From C-114 sp963745405 (lineage in GTDB: Bacteria; Chloroflexota; Limnocylindria; Limnocylindrales; CSP1-4): a stretch of DNA of 64,000 bases. Shown here piece by piece: positions 52,773 through 61,158 of this stretch. The stretch's first letter is position 1, and every line of letters starts with the position of its first letter. The notes under the pieces are model-generated. The model worked only from the letters and a program-made list of their open reading frames with translations, did no database searches and was not told the origin of the DNA. Location: contig CAVUWY010000002.1 in the NCBI GenBank assembly GCA_963745405.1, positions 434,001 through 498,000 of the forward strand, in the 5' to 3' direction. Made by a program: the position numbers and the translations under genes.

Positions 52773-53269
52773 CGGAGCACCGAGGCGTCGGGGATGATGA
52801 AGCTCAGGGTCGCCTCGCAGGCCACCTCGCCGTCGACCGTCGCCACCGCCCGTCCCCGGCCGAATCGACGACCGAGCTTGTCCATCGTGACCTCGAGGCG
52901 GATCGTGTCGCCCGGGCTGACGATGCGCTTGAAGCGGCAGTCCTCGATGCCGGCGAAGAGGCCGATGCGGTCGCCGAAGCCGTCCTGCTTCGCGACGTAG
53001 ACCGCCATCGTCTGGGCCAGCGCCTCGACCTGGAGGACGCCGGGCATGACCGGCAGGCCGGGGAAATGGCCCTGGAAGAACCATTCGGTGGCGGTGACCG
53101 CCTTGATCCCGACGATCCGCTGCGCCGCCGCGTCGTACTCGACGATCCGGTCCACGAGGAGGAACGGCCAGCGATGGGGGATGAGCGCCTCTATCTCGCG
53201 GGTCGTGTGGATCGTGGCCCCGGCGGTCGGGGCGGACTCCTCGGCGGGCGGCGCGGTGGCGTCGGTCAC
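52769..53269 (-). CDS. fabZ: 3-hydroxyacyl-[ACP] dehydratase FabZ
   Basis: This 166-residue hot-dog fold dehydratase has the catalytic His in GHFPGLPVMPG and Glu in QVEALAQTMA. The PHRWPFLLVDRI start motif is typical. It removes water from 3-hydroxyacyl-ACP. The GTG start follows AGAGGAAG, giving it its own ribosome binding site. It is the first gene after a 94 bp gap from accC. That gap holds two short inverted repeats (CCGT-4-ACGG at 53320-53331, GTGCA-4-TGCAC at 53336-53349). Confidence 0.94.
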   Translation of the reverse strand: MTDATAPPAEESAPTAGATIHTTREIEALIPHRWPFLLVDRIVEYDAAAQRIVGIKAVTATEWFFQGHFPGLPVMPGVLQVEALAQTMAVYVAKQDGFGDRIGLFAGIEDCRFKRIVSPGDTIRLEVTMDKLGRRFGRGRAVATVDGEVACEATLSFIIPDASVLR

Positions 53270-53363
53270 GGGCAGCTTCCTCTCGATGATGGGTCCAAGT
53301 GTGTCGGCGTGGCGGCGGCCCGTACGAACGGATATGTGCAGCCGTGCACGACGTCGTGCCCCA

Positions 53364-54734
53364 TCACCCCCGGCTCGCCGCCGCGAGGAACGCCGCGCTG
53401 CCGACCCGGTCGAGGAGGTTCGTCGTCCAGCGACCCTCGAGGAACACCTCGTTGGCGAGGAGCGCCTCGTGGATCGAGATGTTGGTCGTCAGGCCCTCGA
53501 TGAGGAGCTCGTCGAGGGCGACCCGCGAGCGGGCGATCGCGGTCGGCCGGTCCGGGCCCCAGACGATGAGCTTGCCGAGGAGCGAGTCGTAGAACGGCGG
53601 CACGTCGTAGCCGGCGTAGGCGTGGGAGTCGAGCCGGACGCCGGGACCGCCCGGGGCGACGAACCGCTCGATGATGCCGGCGCTCGGCCGGAATTCGTGG
53701 GCCGGGTCCTCGGCGTTGATCCGGAACTCGATGGCGTGACCACGGAGCGCGATGTCGGCCTGGCTGAACCCGAGCGGCTCGCCGGCGGCGATCCGGATCT
53801 GGGTCTCGACGAGGTCGATCCCGCTCAGGACCTCGGTCACCGGGTGCTCGACCTGGATCCGGCAGTTGATCTCGATGAAGTAGAAGTCTGCCCGGGCGTC
53901 GACGAGGAACTCGAGGGTCCCGACGTTCTCATAGCCGGCGGCGACGACGGCCGCCAGGGCACGCTCGGCGAGGTCGGCCCGGGCGGCCGGCCCGAGGGCC
54001 GGCGTCGGCGCCTCTTCGAGGATCTTCTGGTGACGGCGCTGGACCGAGCAGTCGCGCTCGCCGAGGTGGACGCCGTGGCCGAAGCGGTCGACCGCGACCT
54101 GGACCTCGACGTGGCGGTTGTCCTCGAGCCACTTCTCGAGGTACAGGGAGTCGTCGCCGAAGGCGGCCCGGGCCTCGGAGCGGCAGACCTTGAGCGCCGT
54201 CTCGAGCTCGCGCCGGGTCCGAACCATCCGCATCCCCTTGCCGCCGCCGCCGGCGGACGGCTTGATGAGGACCGGGAAGCCGATCCGGTCGGCCTCATCG
54301 AGGGCGTGGGCGTCATCGCGCAGCATCCCGTTCGAGCCGGGGATCGTCGGCAATCCGTACCCGCCGAGGAGGCGTCGGGTGGCCTCCTTCGAGGCGAAGC
54401 GCTCGAGGACGTCGGGCGGCGGGCCGATGAACGTGAGGCCGTGGGCACGGACGACCTCGGCGAAGCCCTCGTCCTCCGACAGGAAGCCGTAGCCCGGATG
54501 GACGGCGTCGCAGCCGGTCACGAGGGCGGCGCTGATGACGGCCGGCGCCGAGAGGTAGCTCCGCCGGGCATCGGGCGGCCCGATGCAGATCGCCTCGTCG
54601 GCGAGCTGGACGGGGAGGCTCTCCCGGTCGGCCTCGCTGTAGGCGACGACCGACCCGATCCCGAGTGTCCGGCAGGCGCGGAGGATGCGAAGGGCGATCT
54701 CGCCGCGATTGGCGATGAGGATCTTGCTGAACAT
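53364..54734 (-). CDS. accC: Biotin carboxylase AccC
   Basis: 456 residues, full length. It has FSKILIANRGEIALRI at the start, glycine-rich ATP loop GGGGKGMRMV, catalytic HQKILEEAP, and FIEINCRIQVEHPVTE. It carboxylates biotin on AccB with ATP and bicarbonate. The ATG overlaps the stop of the lysine-less BCCP-like gene by one base (TGATG). Its true partner AccB is encoded 3 kb downstream in the same block. Confidence 0.96.
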   Translation of the reverse strand: MFSKILIANRGEIALRILRACRTLGIGSVVAYSEADRESLPVQLADEAICIGPPDARRSYLSAPAVISAALVTGCDAVHPGYGFLSEDEGFAEVVRAHGLTFIGPPPDVLERFASKEATRRLLGGYGLPTIPGSNGMLRDDAHALDEADRIGFPVLIKPSAGGGGKGMRMVRTRRELETALKVCRSEARAAFGDDSLYLEKWLEDNRHVEVQVAVDRFGHGVHLGERDCSVQRRHQKILEEAPTPALGPAARADLAERALAAVVAAGYENVGTLEFLVDARADFYFIEINCRIQVEHPVTEVLSGIDLVETQIRIAAGEPLGFSQADIALRGHAIEFRINAEDPAHEFRPSAGIIERFVAPGGPGVRLDSHAYAGYDVPPFYDSLLGKLIVWGPDRPTAIARSRVALDELLIEGLTTNISIHEALLANEVFLEGRWTTNLLDRVGSAAFLAAASRG

Positions 54735-55405
54735 CAGCCGGCCGTCCCGGCATGACCGGCCGCCGCTTCGAGGCGGACGAGCTCCTGGCCGTACTCGACG
54801 GCGTCGCCACCGTCGACGAGCGATGCGCCGACGATGCCGTCGACGGGGCTCACGACCTCCTGGCGGACGCCCAGGACGTCGACGTAGCCGAGCCGGTCGC
54901 CCGATCGCACCCGGGTACCCGGGCGGAGCTCCGGGCGGGGCTGGAAGATGCCGACCGCCGGGGAGGTGGCGACCGCCCGGTTCGCGGCCGGCGGATGGGC
55001 GCCGTCGCCGTCGACGGGGTGGCCGGGTCCGACCGCCAGCGGCGCCGTCCCGTCACGCCCGGTCACCGACCGATGGCCCTCGACCGCCGCCGGCGCGTGG
55101 CCGTGGCCGGCATGACCGGGCTGGGTCCGCGACGGCCGCTCGGCGCCTCGTCTCGACGGCGAGCCGATCCCGTCGGCGGGGCGCCGCAGGCGGATGCGCC
55201 AGTCGCCCTCGCGGATCTCGATCTCGGCCAGGCTGCTGGCGGCGAGCTTGGCCGACAGGGCCGGCAGGAGCTCGTCGGCAAGGCGATCGATCGCGGCGTG
55301 ATCGGCTGCCCGCGCCGCTGCGTCGCGCTCGGTCGCACCCGCAACGGACTCGGCCTCGGCTTCGGCGGATCCGCGATCGGCCGGGGGCCGGCCCCGGGCG
55401 GCCAT
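54734..55405 (-). CDS. BCCP-like protein lacking the biotinylation lysine
   Basis: 223 residues with the AccB plan: an N-terminal helix region plus strand (LSAKLAASSLAEIEIREGDW), a long Gly/Pro/His-rich hinge, and a C-terminal biotinyl-type barrel (RPGTRVRSGDRLGYVDVLG). Where AccB has EAMKLFNEI, this protein has DVLGVRQEV: the lysine position is Gly179 and both flanking residues differ. It cannot be biotinylated in the usual way. It sits between accA and accC with zero or 1 bp spacing. Plant BADC proteins have this state and inhibit the carboxylase. A similar role here is inference. Confidence 0.82.
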   Translation of the reverse strand: MAARGRPPADRGSAEAEAESVAGATERDAAARAADHAAIDRLADELLPALSAKLAASSLAEIEIREGDWRIRLRRPADGIGSPSRRGAERPSRTQPGHAGHGHAPAAVEGHRSVTGRDGTAPLAVGPGHPVDGDGAHPPAANRAVATSPAVGIFQPRPELRPGTRVRSGDRLGYVDVLGVRQEVVSPVDGIVGASLVDGGDAVEYGQELVRLEAAAGHAGTAG

Positions 55406-56425
55406 CTAGACCTCCTCCAGCGCCGGTGGATCGGCGGGCGGTCGCCCCGTCGTCCCGCCCCCGGCAGGTCGGTTCGTCCCGAGCAGCCCGCGGAGACGGT
55501 CGGTCAGACCGGGCCGCTCGGCCGGAACCGGCGGTGCCTCACGTTCGACGACGGTGTACGCACCGAGGGCCCGATAGCGGCGGTAGCGCGACTCGACCAG
55601 CTCGTCGAGCGGGATGGTCCCGAGGGCGTCGAGCTGTCCGACGATGGCGGCCTTCAGCCGGCGGGCCGTCTCGGCGTGATCGGCCTGCGCTCCGCCCTCC
55701 GGCTCCGGGACGACCACGTCGACGACGCCGAGCTCGAGTTGGTCGGCGGCGGTCATCCGCATCGCCAGGGCGGCGGTCGCGGCCCGGTCCGGCGTCCGCC
55801 ACAGGATCGCCGCGCAGCCCTCCGGGCTGATGACGCTGTAGACGGCGTTCTCGAGGGCGATGACCACGTCGCCGACGGCGATGGCGAGGGCACCGCCCGA
55901 GCCTCCCTCCCCGGTGATGACCGCCACGATCGGGGTGCGCAGGCGGGACATGAGCCCGACCGAGCGGGCGATGGCCTCGGCGATGCCGCGCTCCTCGGAT
56001 TCCGGGCCGGGGTGGGCGCCGGGGACGTCGACGAAGGTCACGACGGGCAGGCGGAACCGCTCGCCGAGCTCCATGAGCCGCATCGCCTTGCGATAGCCCT
56101 CCGGATGGGGCATCCCGAAGTTACGGCGGATGTTCTCCTCCGTCTCGGCGCCCTTCTGCTGGCCGAGGACGACGACCCGTCGGCCGTCGATCGTGGCCAG
56201 GCCGCCGACGATGGCGGTGTCGTCGCCGTACAGGCGATCGCCGTGGAGCTCGATGAAGTCGTCGGTCATCGCCGCGAGCAGCTCGAGGGTGTGGGGCCGC
56301 TTGACGTTACGGGCCAGCTGGACCCGTTCCCAGACCGCGGCCTCCGCGTCGGCCGCGGTCAGGCTGGACTCGGCGGTCGCGTCCGGCGGCCGATCGGCCT
56401 CGCCGCGCGACCCACGCCCGAGCAT
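55406..56425 (-). CDS. accA: Acetyl-CoA carboxylase carboxyltransferase subunit alpha
   Basis: 339 residues. AccA motifs are RPHTLELLAAMTDDFIELHG, DVPGAHPGPESEERG and the oxyanion segment GEGGSGGALAIAVGD. With AccD it moves the carboxyl group from biotin to acetyl-CoA. The stop TAG is immediately followed by the ATG of the BCCP-like gene. The ATG at 56425 (4 nt after the accD stop) is chosen. A GTG at 56437 that overlaps accD is an alternative. Confidence 0.94.
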   Translation of the reverse strand: MLGRGSRGEADRPPDATAESSLTAADAEAAVWERVQLARNVKRPHTLELLAAMTDDFIELHGDRLYGDDTAIVGGLATIDGRRVVVLGQQKGAETEENIRRNFGMPHPEGYRKAMRLMELGERFRLPVVTFVDVPGAHPGPESEERGIAEAIARSVGLMSRLRTPIVAVITGEGGSGGALAIAVGDVVIALENAVYSVISPEGCAAILWRTPDRAATAALAMRMTAADQLELGVVDVVVPEPEGGAQADHAETARRLKAAIVGQLDALGTIPLDELVESRYRRYRALGAYTVVEREAPPVPAERPGLTDRLRGLLGTNRPAGGGTTGRPPADPPALEEV

Positions 56426-56429
56426 CCGG

Positions 56430-57641
56430 TCAACCACGGTCGGCCACCGGGTCCGGCGCCTCGGCATCGGCCGTCGCGGCACCCTGGACTGTCGCAGGAT
56501 CGTCGGCGGAGGCCGGGTCGGTGGCGGGAGTCGCCGCTCCCCGACGCCTGCGCCCGGTCGTCCCGTTCGCCCCGGTAGACCGGGGCGCGACCGGCGGGGC
56601 CGTCCCGTTCGTCGAGGCGTGGTCCGCCATTCCGCGCCCTCCGTTCACTCCATCCGCCGCTCCATCGGTCGCCGACGCCCCGTCCGCGGCCACCGGCGGC
56701 GGACCCGACCCGTCGCTGTCGGGGATCACCCGCTCCGCGAGGGCGCTGAGGAACGACAGCGGTCGGAAGGCCGGCACGCTCAGGGTCTCGATCGCCGCCG
56801 GCGTCTCGAAGGTCAGGGGAACGAGGTAGCCGAGGAAGCCGACCAGCTCGTCCCGCAGCTCCGTGCGGTGGACGACCCGGTCGAGGAAGCCGTGCTCGTA
56901 GAGGAACTCGCTGCGCTGGAATCCCGGCGGCAGCTCGGCCGAGATCGTGCCGGCGTTGACCCGGGCACCGGCGAAGCCGATGAGGGCGTTGGGCTCGGCG
57001 ATGTTGACGTCCCCGAGGGCGGCGTACGAGGCGAACACGCCGCCGGTCGTCGGATCGGTGAGGATCGAGATGTACGGCACGCCTTCGGCCCGCAGCCGCT
57101 CGAGGGCTGCCACCGTCTTCGCCAGCTGCATGAGGGCGAGCGTGCCCTCCTGCATCCGCGCACCACCCGAGGCCGACACGACGATGAGCGGGAGCCGGCC
57201 GTCGAGGGCGGCTTCGGCGGCTCTCGTCACCTTCTCGCCGACGACCGCGCCCATCGAGCCGCCCATGAACGCGAAGTCCATCACGCAGATGGCGACCGGC
57301 CGGCCACCGACCCGGGCCGTGCCCCACATAGCCGCGTCGCGGAGACCGGTCGCTGCCTGCGCCGCGAGGACCCGGTCCGGATACGCCTTCTGGTCGACGA
57401 AGCCGAGCGGGTCGACCGACTGGAGGCCGTCGTCGCGCTCCTCGAACGAGCCTTCGTCGACGAGCAACTCGATGCGGGCCGGTGCCGACAGGCGGAAGTG
57501 GTGGCCGCAGTTCGGGCAGATCCGGAGGACCTTGTCGAGCCGCTTGTTGAACTGCATCTCCTCGCAGGAGGGGCACTTCGTCCAGAGGTCGGGCGGGTAC
57601 GCCTCTCGCCGCTGGCGGAAGGACGGCAGCTTGATCGGCAT
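56430..57641 (-). CDS. accD: Acetyl-CoA carboxylase carboxyltransferase subunit beta
   Basis: 403 residues. An N-terminal zinc ribbon (CPSC, then CPNC) is followed by the crotonase-like core with MDFAFMGGSMGAVVGEK and SASGGARMQEGTLALMQ. The last ~110 residues are a Thr/Ala/Gly/Pro-rich extension without fold, longer than in typical AccD (about 290-310 residues). The ATG overlaps the upstream membrane-protein stop by one base. Confidence 0.94.
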   Translation of the reverse strand: MPIKLPSFRQRREAYPPDLWTKCPSCEEMQFNKRLDKVLRICPNCGHHFRLSAPARIELLVDEGSFEERDDGLQSVDPLGFVDQKAYPDRVLAAQAATGLRDAAMWGTARVGGRPVAICVMDFAFMGGSMGAVVGEKVTRAAEAALDGRLPLIVVSASGGARMQEGTLALMQLAKTVAALERLRAEGVPYISILTDPTTGGVFASYAALGDVNIAEPNALIGFAGARVNAGTISAELPPGFQRSEFLYEHGFLDRVVHRTELRDELVGFLGYLVPLTFETPAAIETLSVPAFRPLSFLSALAERVIPDSDGSGPPPVAADGASATDGAADGVNGGRGMADHASTNGTAPPVAPRSTGANGTTGRRRRGAATPATDPASADDPATVQGAATADAEAPDPVADRG

Positions 57642-58197
57642 CAGCCGAGGCTCCGCGGCGCGGGATCGCCGTCACGGGCGAGGCGGACCTCACCGGCCGT
57701 GCGGATCGCCCGGGCCATCGGCGAGAGCGGCGATCGTCCACGCCGCCAGGCGACGTAGGCCGCTCCGGCCAGCGAGAGCGCGGCCGATGTGAGGGCGCCG
57801 CCGATGATGAGTGGCCGCGGGAACGTCGCCCAATCTCCGGGGTCGAACAGGTCACCGGCCGGGTCGTCGCGGTCGCCGCCAGTCCGCGGCGCGCATCCGA
57901 GGCCGCGATCGGATCGCTCGGGAAGGCCGTCGTCTCCGCGCCGGCGGCGAGGCCGAGCCGGAGCCGTGCCGCCGCCTCGGCGAGCCGCGTCGCGAGGCGC
58001 TCCTCGAAGCGGAACGAGGGATGGACACGGTCGAGGTCGTCGGCCAGGCGGCGGGCGGCCCGGTGGACGGCCGGGTCGAGCGAGACGTCGGCCGGGCTGT
58101 CGTCGGCTCGCCGGTCGCGGGCGGCGAGCAGCGAGTCGAGGTAGTGGTCGGTCAGGAGGGCGTCGGTCTCGCCGCGGTCCGCTCGAAGCATCGTCAC
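57641..58197 (-). CDS. Putative anti-sigma membrane protein (frame interrupted)
   Basis: An N-terminal cytosolic part (TDHYLDSLLAARDRRADD, VHRAARRLADDLDRVH) of about 95 residues is followed, after a one-base frame change somewhere in 57850-57930, by GDWATFPRPLIIGG, one transmembrane helix (SAALSLAGAAYVAW) and a short C-terminal tail. Its GTG overlaps the ECF sigma stop by 4 bp. Position right after an ECF sigma gene and a single membrane span suggest an anti-sigma factor, but no ZAS zinc motif is seen. The break is probably a sequence error. Confidence 0.55.
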
Positions 58198-58823
58198 CGA
58201 CGCGGCTCGCCGAGGTCGCGGGCGACGGTCCGGAGGGCCCGGTGGATGAGGACGCGGACCGCTCCCTCGGAGCGTCCGAGCACGCCGGCGATCTCTGCTG
58301 TCGACATCTCCTCGACGAAGCGTAGGACGATCGCCCGGCGTCGGTCGCCCGGCAGCCGGCCGACGGCCGCCCAGGCCTCGGCGGCATCGGCGCGGGCGGC
58401 GGCCCGTCGCTCGACGTCGAGTGGATCGCGGACGACCGCCGCGGCCTCGAGCGGCGTCTCCGGCCGCCGGCGCCGGGTCCGTCGCTGGTTGGCGACGACG
58501 TTGCGGGCGATGCGGAACAGCCAGACACGGAACGTCGACGCGCCCTCGCCGTCGGCCGGCCGGGCCCGCTCCTCGAAGCGAGTCAGGTGGCTGAGGGCGA
58601 GGAGGAACGTCCGTTCCGTGGCGTCCTCGGCGTCGTGGTGGTCGCCGAGCTCGTAGTACGCGTACGAATACACCTGGGCGAGATACCTGCGGTAGAGCGG
58701 TTCGAAGGCGGCGGGGTCGCGGCGGGCCGCCTCGACGAGCGCTCGGTCGCGATCGAGGTGGGTGACCCGCGGGCGCCCGGCCTCCTCCGCGGCGCTCGAC
58801 CTTCCAAACACCGGACGTGCCAT
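58194..58823 (-). CDS. ECF-type RNA polymerase sigma factor
   Basis: 209 residues with sigma region 2 (AAFEPLYRRYLAQVYSYAYY, then DAEDATERTFLLAL and FRVWLFRIARNVVANQRR) and region 4 (LPGDRRRAIVLRFVEEMSTA, then GRSEGAVRVLIHRALRTV). Region 3 is absent, as in ECF factors. It starts 4 nt after birA and is coupled to the next gene, so it sits inside the biotin/acetyl-CoA carboxylase operon. It may direct RNA polymerase to lipid or envelope genes and could control its own operon. The target promoter is unknown. Confidence 0.9.
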   Translation of the reverse strand: MARPVFGRSSAAEEAGRPRVTHLDRDRALVEAARRDPAAFEPLYRRYLAQVYSYAYYELGDHHDAEDATERTFLLALSHLTRFEERARPADGEGASTFRVWLFRIARNVVANQRRTRRRRPETPLEAAAVVRDPLDVERRAAARADAAEAWAAVGRLPGDRRRAIVLRFVEEMSTAEIAGVLGRSEGAVRVLIHRALRTVARDLGEPRR

Positions 58824-58827
58824 CGCG

Positions 58828-59688
58828 TTACACCCGTCCTGCCGACATCGGCCGGTCGCCGACCCGGACGTGCACGATCTCGCCGCTCAGGATCGCCCGC
58901 CGCCCGTCCTGCCCGGCAAGGTCAGCCACGAGGAGTGCACCGGACCCGGGGTCGACGCCGAGCGCGGTCGCGACGGTCGCGCCGTGGGCGGTCTCCAGAC
59001 GGATCTGGCGGCCGGTCGTCAGCTGCCGGTCCGACCACGCGGACCCCGCGAAGGAGCCCGCCCGGAGCGCCTCGGTGGCCGGTCGGAGCCGTTCGAGGAA
59101 GCGCGCTTCGAGCATGTGTCGGTCGATAGGACGGCCGCCGGAGGCCTCGTCGAGGCTCGTCATCGATCCGGCGAGCTCCGTCGGGAAGTCGGCCGCGGCC
59201 CATGCCGCGTTGAGGCCGATCCCGACGACCGCCCGTGGGTCGGACGTGCCGAGGCCGTCGGTCTCGCCGAGGACGCCGCCGAGCTTGCGGAGGATGCCGG
59301 ACCGCGCGTCCGCGGGACCGCCGTCCTCGATCACGAGGTCGTTCGGCCACTTGAGGCGGATAGCCCCGTACGGCAGGGCGGCGACCGCCTCGGCCGCGTC
59401 GGCCATCGCCAGGGCAACCACGGCCGCCAGCCGCCAGACGTGCTCGGGAGCGATCGAGGTCGGGCGGAAGCCGAGCGAAAGGAGGAGGCTCGATCCGGCG
59501 GGAGCCTGCCAGGTCCGTCCCGACCGGCCCCGTCCGGCGGTCTGCTCGACGGCGACGGCGACGCACACCTCCGGGACGCCGTCGGCCAGCCAGCCGCGGA
59601 CGATGTCGTTGGTCGATCCGACCCGGTCGAACTCCTCGCGCCGGCCGATGAAGGCGGACACCGGCCCGGACAGCACGGTCCCCGTCAC
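58828..59688 (-). CDS. birA: Biotin--[acetyl-CoA-carboxylase] ligase BirA
   Basis: 286 residues. It activates biotin to biotinyl-AMP and attaches it to AccB. Motifs are VGSTNDIVRGW, TAGRGRSGRTW and LKWPNDLVI. There is no N-terminal winged helix, so it is a group I enzyme without repressor function. It starts with GTG 7 nt after lysC and lies 4 nt ahead of the sigma factor gene. Placement beside acc genes matches its job. Confidence 0.93.
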   Translation of the reverse strand: MTGTVLSGPVSAFIGRREEFDRVGSTNDIVRGWLADGVPEVCVAVAVEQTAGRGRSGRTWQAPAGSSLLLSLGFRPTSIAPEHVWRLAAVVALAMADAAEAVAALPYGAIRLKWPNDLVIEDGGPADARSGILRKLGGVLGETDGLGTSDPRAVVGIGLNAAWAAADFPTELAGSMTSLDEASGGRPIDRHMLEARFLERLRPATEALRAGSFAGSAWSDRQLTTGRQIRLETAHGATVATALGVDPGSGALLVADLAGQDGRRAILSGEIVHVRVGDRPMSAGRV

Positions 59689-59695
59689 CGACCCG

Positions 59696-60985
59696 TCACG
59701 ATGCGGCGCCGACCGCGCCCGATGCCGTTCCGGGCGGATCGGCGACCGCGTCCCGGCGTTCCAGCTCGAAGGCGTCGTGGAGGGCCCGGACGGCGGTCTC
59801 GACGTCGGCCTCGGCGATGATGCAGGTGATGCGGATCTCCGATGTCGAGATCATCTCGATGTTCACCCCGGCGTCGGCGAGTGCTCCGAACATGCGGGCG
59901 GCATAGCCCGGCGCGTTCTGGATGCCGGCCCCGACGATCGAGACCTTCGCCACGCCGCCGTCCGAGGTGAGCTCCCGGAAGCCGAGCTCGCGGACGACCG
60001 GCTCGAGGAGCCGCTTGGCCTGACCGAGCTCGCCCCGCGGGATGGTGAACGACAGGTCGGTCGTACCGTGGTGGCCGACGTTCTGCACGATCATGTCGAC
60101 GTTGATGCCCGCCTCGGCCAGCGGGCCGAAGACCGACCTGGCGACGCCCGGCTGGTCGGGCACCTCGACGAGCGTCACCTTGGCCACGTTCCGGTCGTGG
60201 GCGAGGCCCCGGACCTTGTTGCGCTGCTCCACGAGCGGATCCTCCGCGATACGGGTGCCCGGAGCGTCCTCGAAGGAGCTCAGGACCTCGATGACGACAT
60301 CGTTGACCCAGCCGAGCTCGACGGCCCGGGTCTGCATCACCTGGGCGCCCTGCTGGGCGAGCTCGAGCATCTCCTCGTAGCCGATGACGGACAGCTGGCG
60401 GGCACCCCGGACGATCCGTGGATCGGCGGTGTAGATGCCCCGCACATCGGTGAAGATCTGGCAGCGATCGGCGCCGAGCCGGGCGGCCAGGGCGACGGCG
60501 GTCGTGTCAGAGCCGCCGCGGCCGAGCGTCGTCGTCTCGCCCTGCTCGCGGGCGGCCTCACTCAGCCCCTGGAAGCCGGCCACGATGACGACCTTGCCGG
60601 CGTCGAGCTCCGACTGGACGCGGCTCGGCTCGATGCCGGCTATGCGGGCCCGGCCGTAGCGACCGTCGGTCGTGATGCCCGCCTGGGCACCGGTCAGGGA
60701 GATCGCCGGGACGCCGATCGCATGGAGGGCCATCGAGACGAGGGTCGCGCTCTGGTGCTCGCCGGTCGCGAGGAGGACGTCGAGCTCGCGCGAATCGGGT
60801 TCGTCGGTGATCGCCGCGGCGAGTTCGAGGAGCTCGTCGGTCGTGTCGCCCATCGCCGACACGACGACGACGAGGCGCGATCCGGCGGCCCGTTCACGGG
60901 CGATCCGCCGCGCGACGCGACGGATGCGGTCGGCGTCGGCGAGCGACGAGCCACCGAACTTCTGGACGACGAGCGGCGCAGACAT
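59696..60985 (-). CDS. lysC: Aspartate kinase
   Basis: 429 residues. It phosphorylates aspartate at the head of lysine, threonine and methionine synthesis. N-terminal KFGGSSLADADRIRRVA and GRGGSDTTAVALAARL belong to the kinase domain, and two ACT domains follow (VPDQPGVARSVFGPLAEAGI, SIVGAGIQNAPGYAARMFGA) for feedback control. The ATG follows TAGAAT by 7 nt, making it a leaderless start and the head of the long acc/fab block. Homoserine kinase is encoded 2.4 kb away. Confidence 0.95.
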   Translation of the reverse strand: MSAPLVVQKFGGSSLADADRIRRVARRIARERAAGSRLVVVVSAMGDTTDELLELAAAITDEPDSRELDVLLATGEHQSATLVSMALHAIGVPAISLTGAQAGITTDGRYGRARIAGIEPSRVQSELDAGKVVIVAGFQGLSEAAREQGETTTLGRGGSDTTAVALAARLGADRCQIFTDVRGIYTADPRIVRGARQLSVIGYEEMLELAQQGAQVMQTRAVELGWVNDVVIEVLSSFEDAPGTRIAEDPLVEQRNKVRGLAHDRNVAKVTLVEVPDQPGVARSVFGPLAEAGINVDMIVQNVGHHGTTDLSFTIPRGELGQAKRLLEPVVRELGFRELTSDGGVAKVSIVGAGIQNAPGYAARMFGALADAGVNIEMISTSEIRITCIIAEADVETAVRALHDAFELERRDAVADPPGTASGAVGAAS

Positions 60986-60992
60986 CCGGCGG

Positions 60993-60998
60993 ATTCTA
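60993..60998 (-). promoter_or_regulatory. -10 element (TAGAAT) of the lysC-birA-acc operon
   Basis: TAGAAT on the minus strand with 7 nt to the lysC ATG and no ribosome binding site. No other clear promoter was found until the gap before fabZ, so this box may drive eight genes. Confidence 0.6.
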
Positions 60999-61092
60999 GC
61001 AGCGGCTATTCGGCCGACCGGCGGCGCCCCCTGGCGGCCGAGCGTGGCGGGGTGAGCGGATCGGCTCGAAAGCCGGTCGCGGCCGACGCGCG

Positions 61093-61098
61093 TATCGT
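61093..61098 (+). promoter_or_regulatory. -10 box (TATCGT) of the dienelactone hydrolase gene
   Basis: TATCGT is followed by a leader of about 55 nt ending in AGGAGG 9-10 nt before the ATG at 61159. It is divergent from the lysC promoter about 100 bp away. Confidence 0.45.
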
Positions 61099-61158
61099 TC
61101 GGTGAAGGTCCGACGAAGACCGCCGGGTCGGCCGCTCATCCCCAGGAGGAACCCGTCG

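Noticed and set aside
58770..58823. Separate leaderless promoter for the ECF sigma gene
   Set aside because: The TAAC sequence before its ATG is the birA stop codon and does not fit TANNNT at 6-8 nt. The 4 nt spacing indicates co-transcription with birA.
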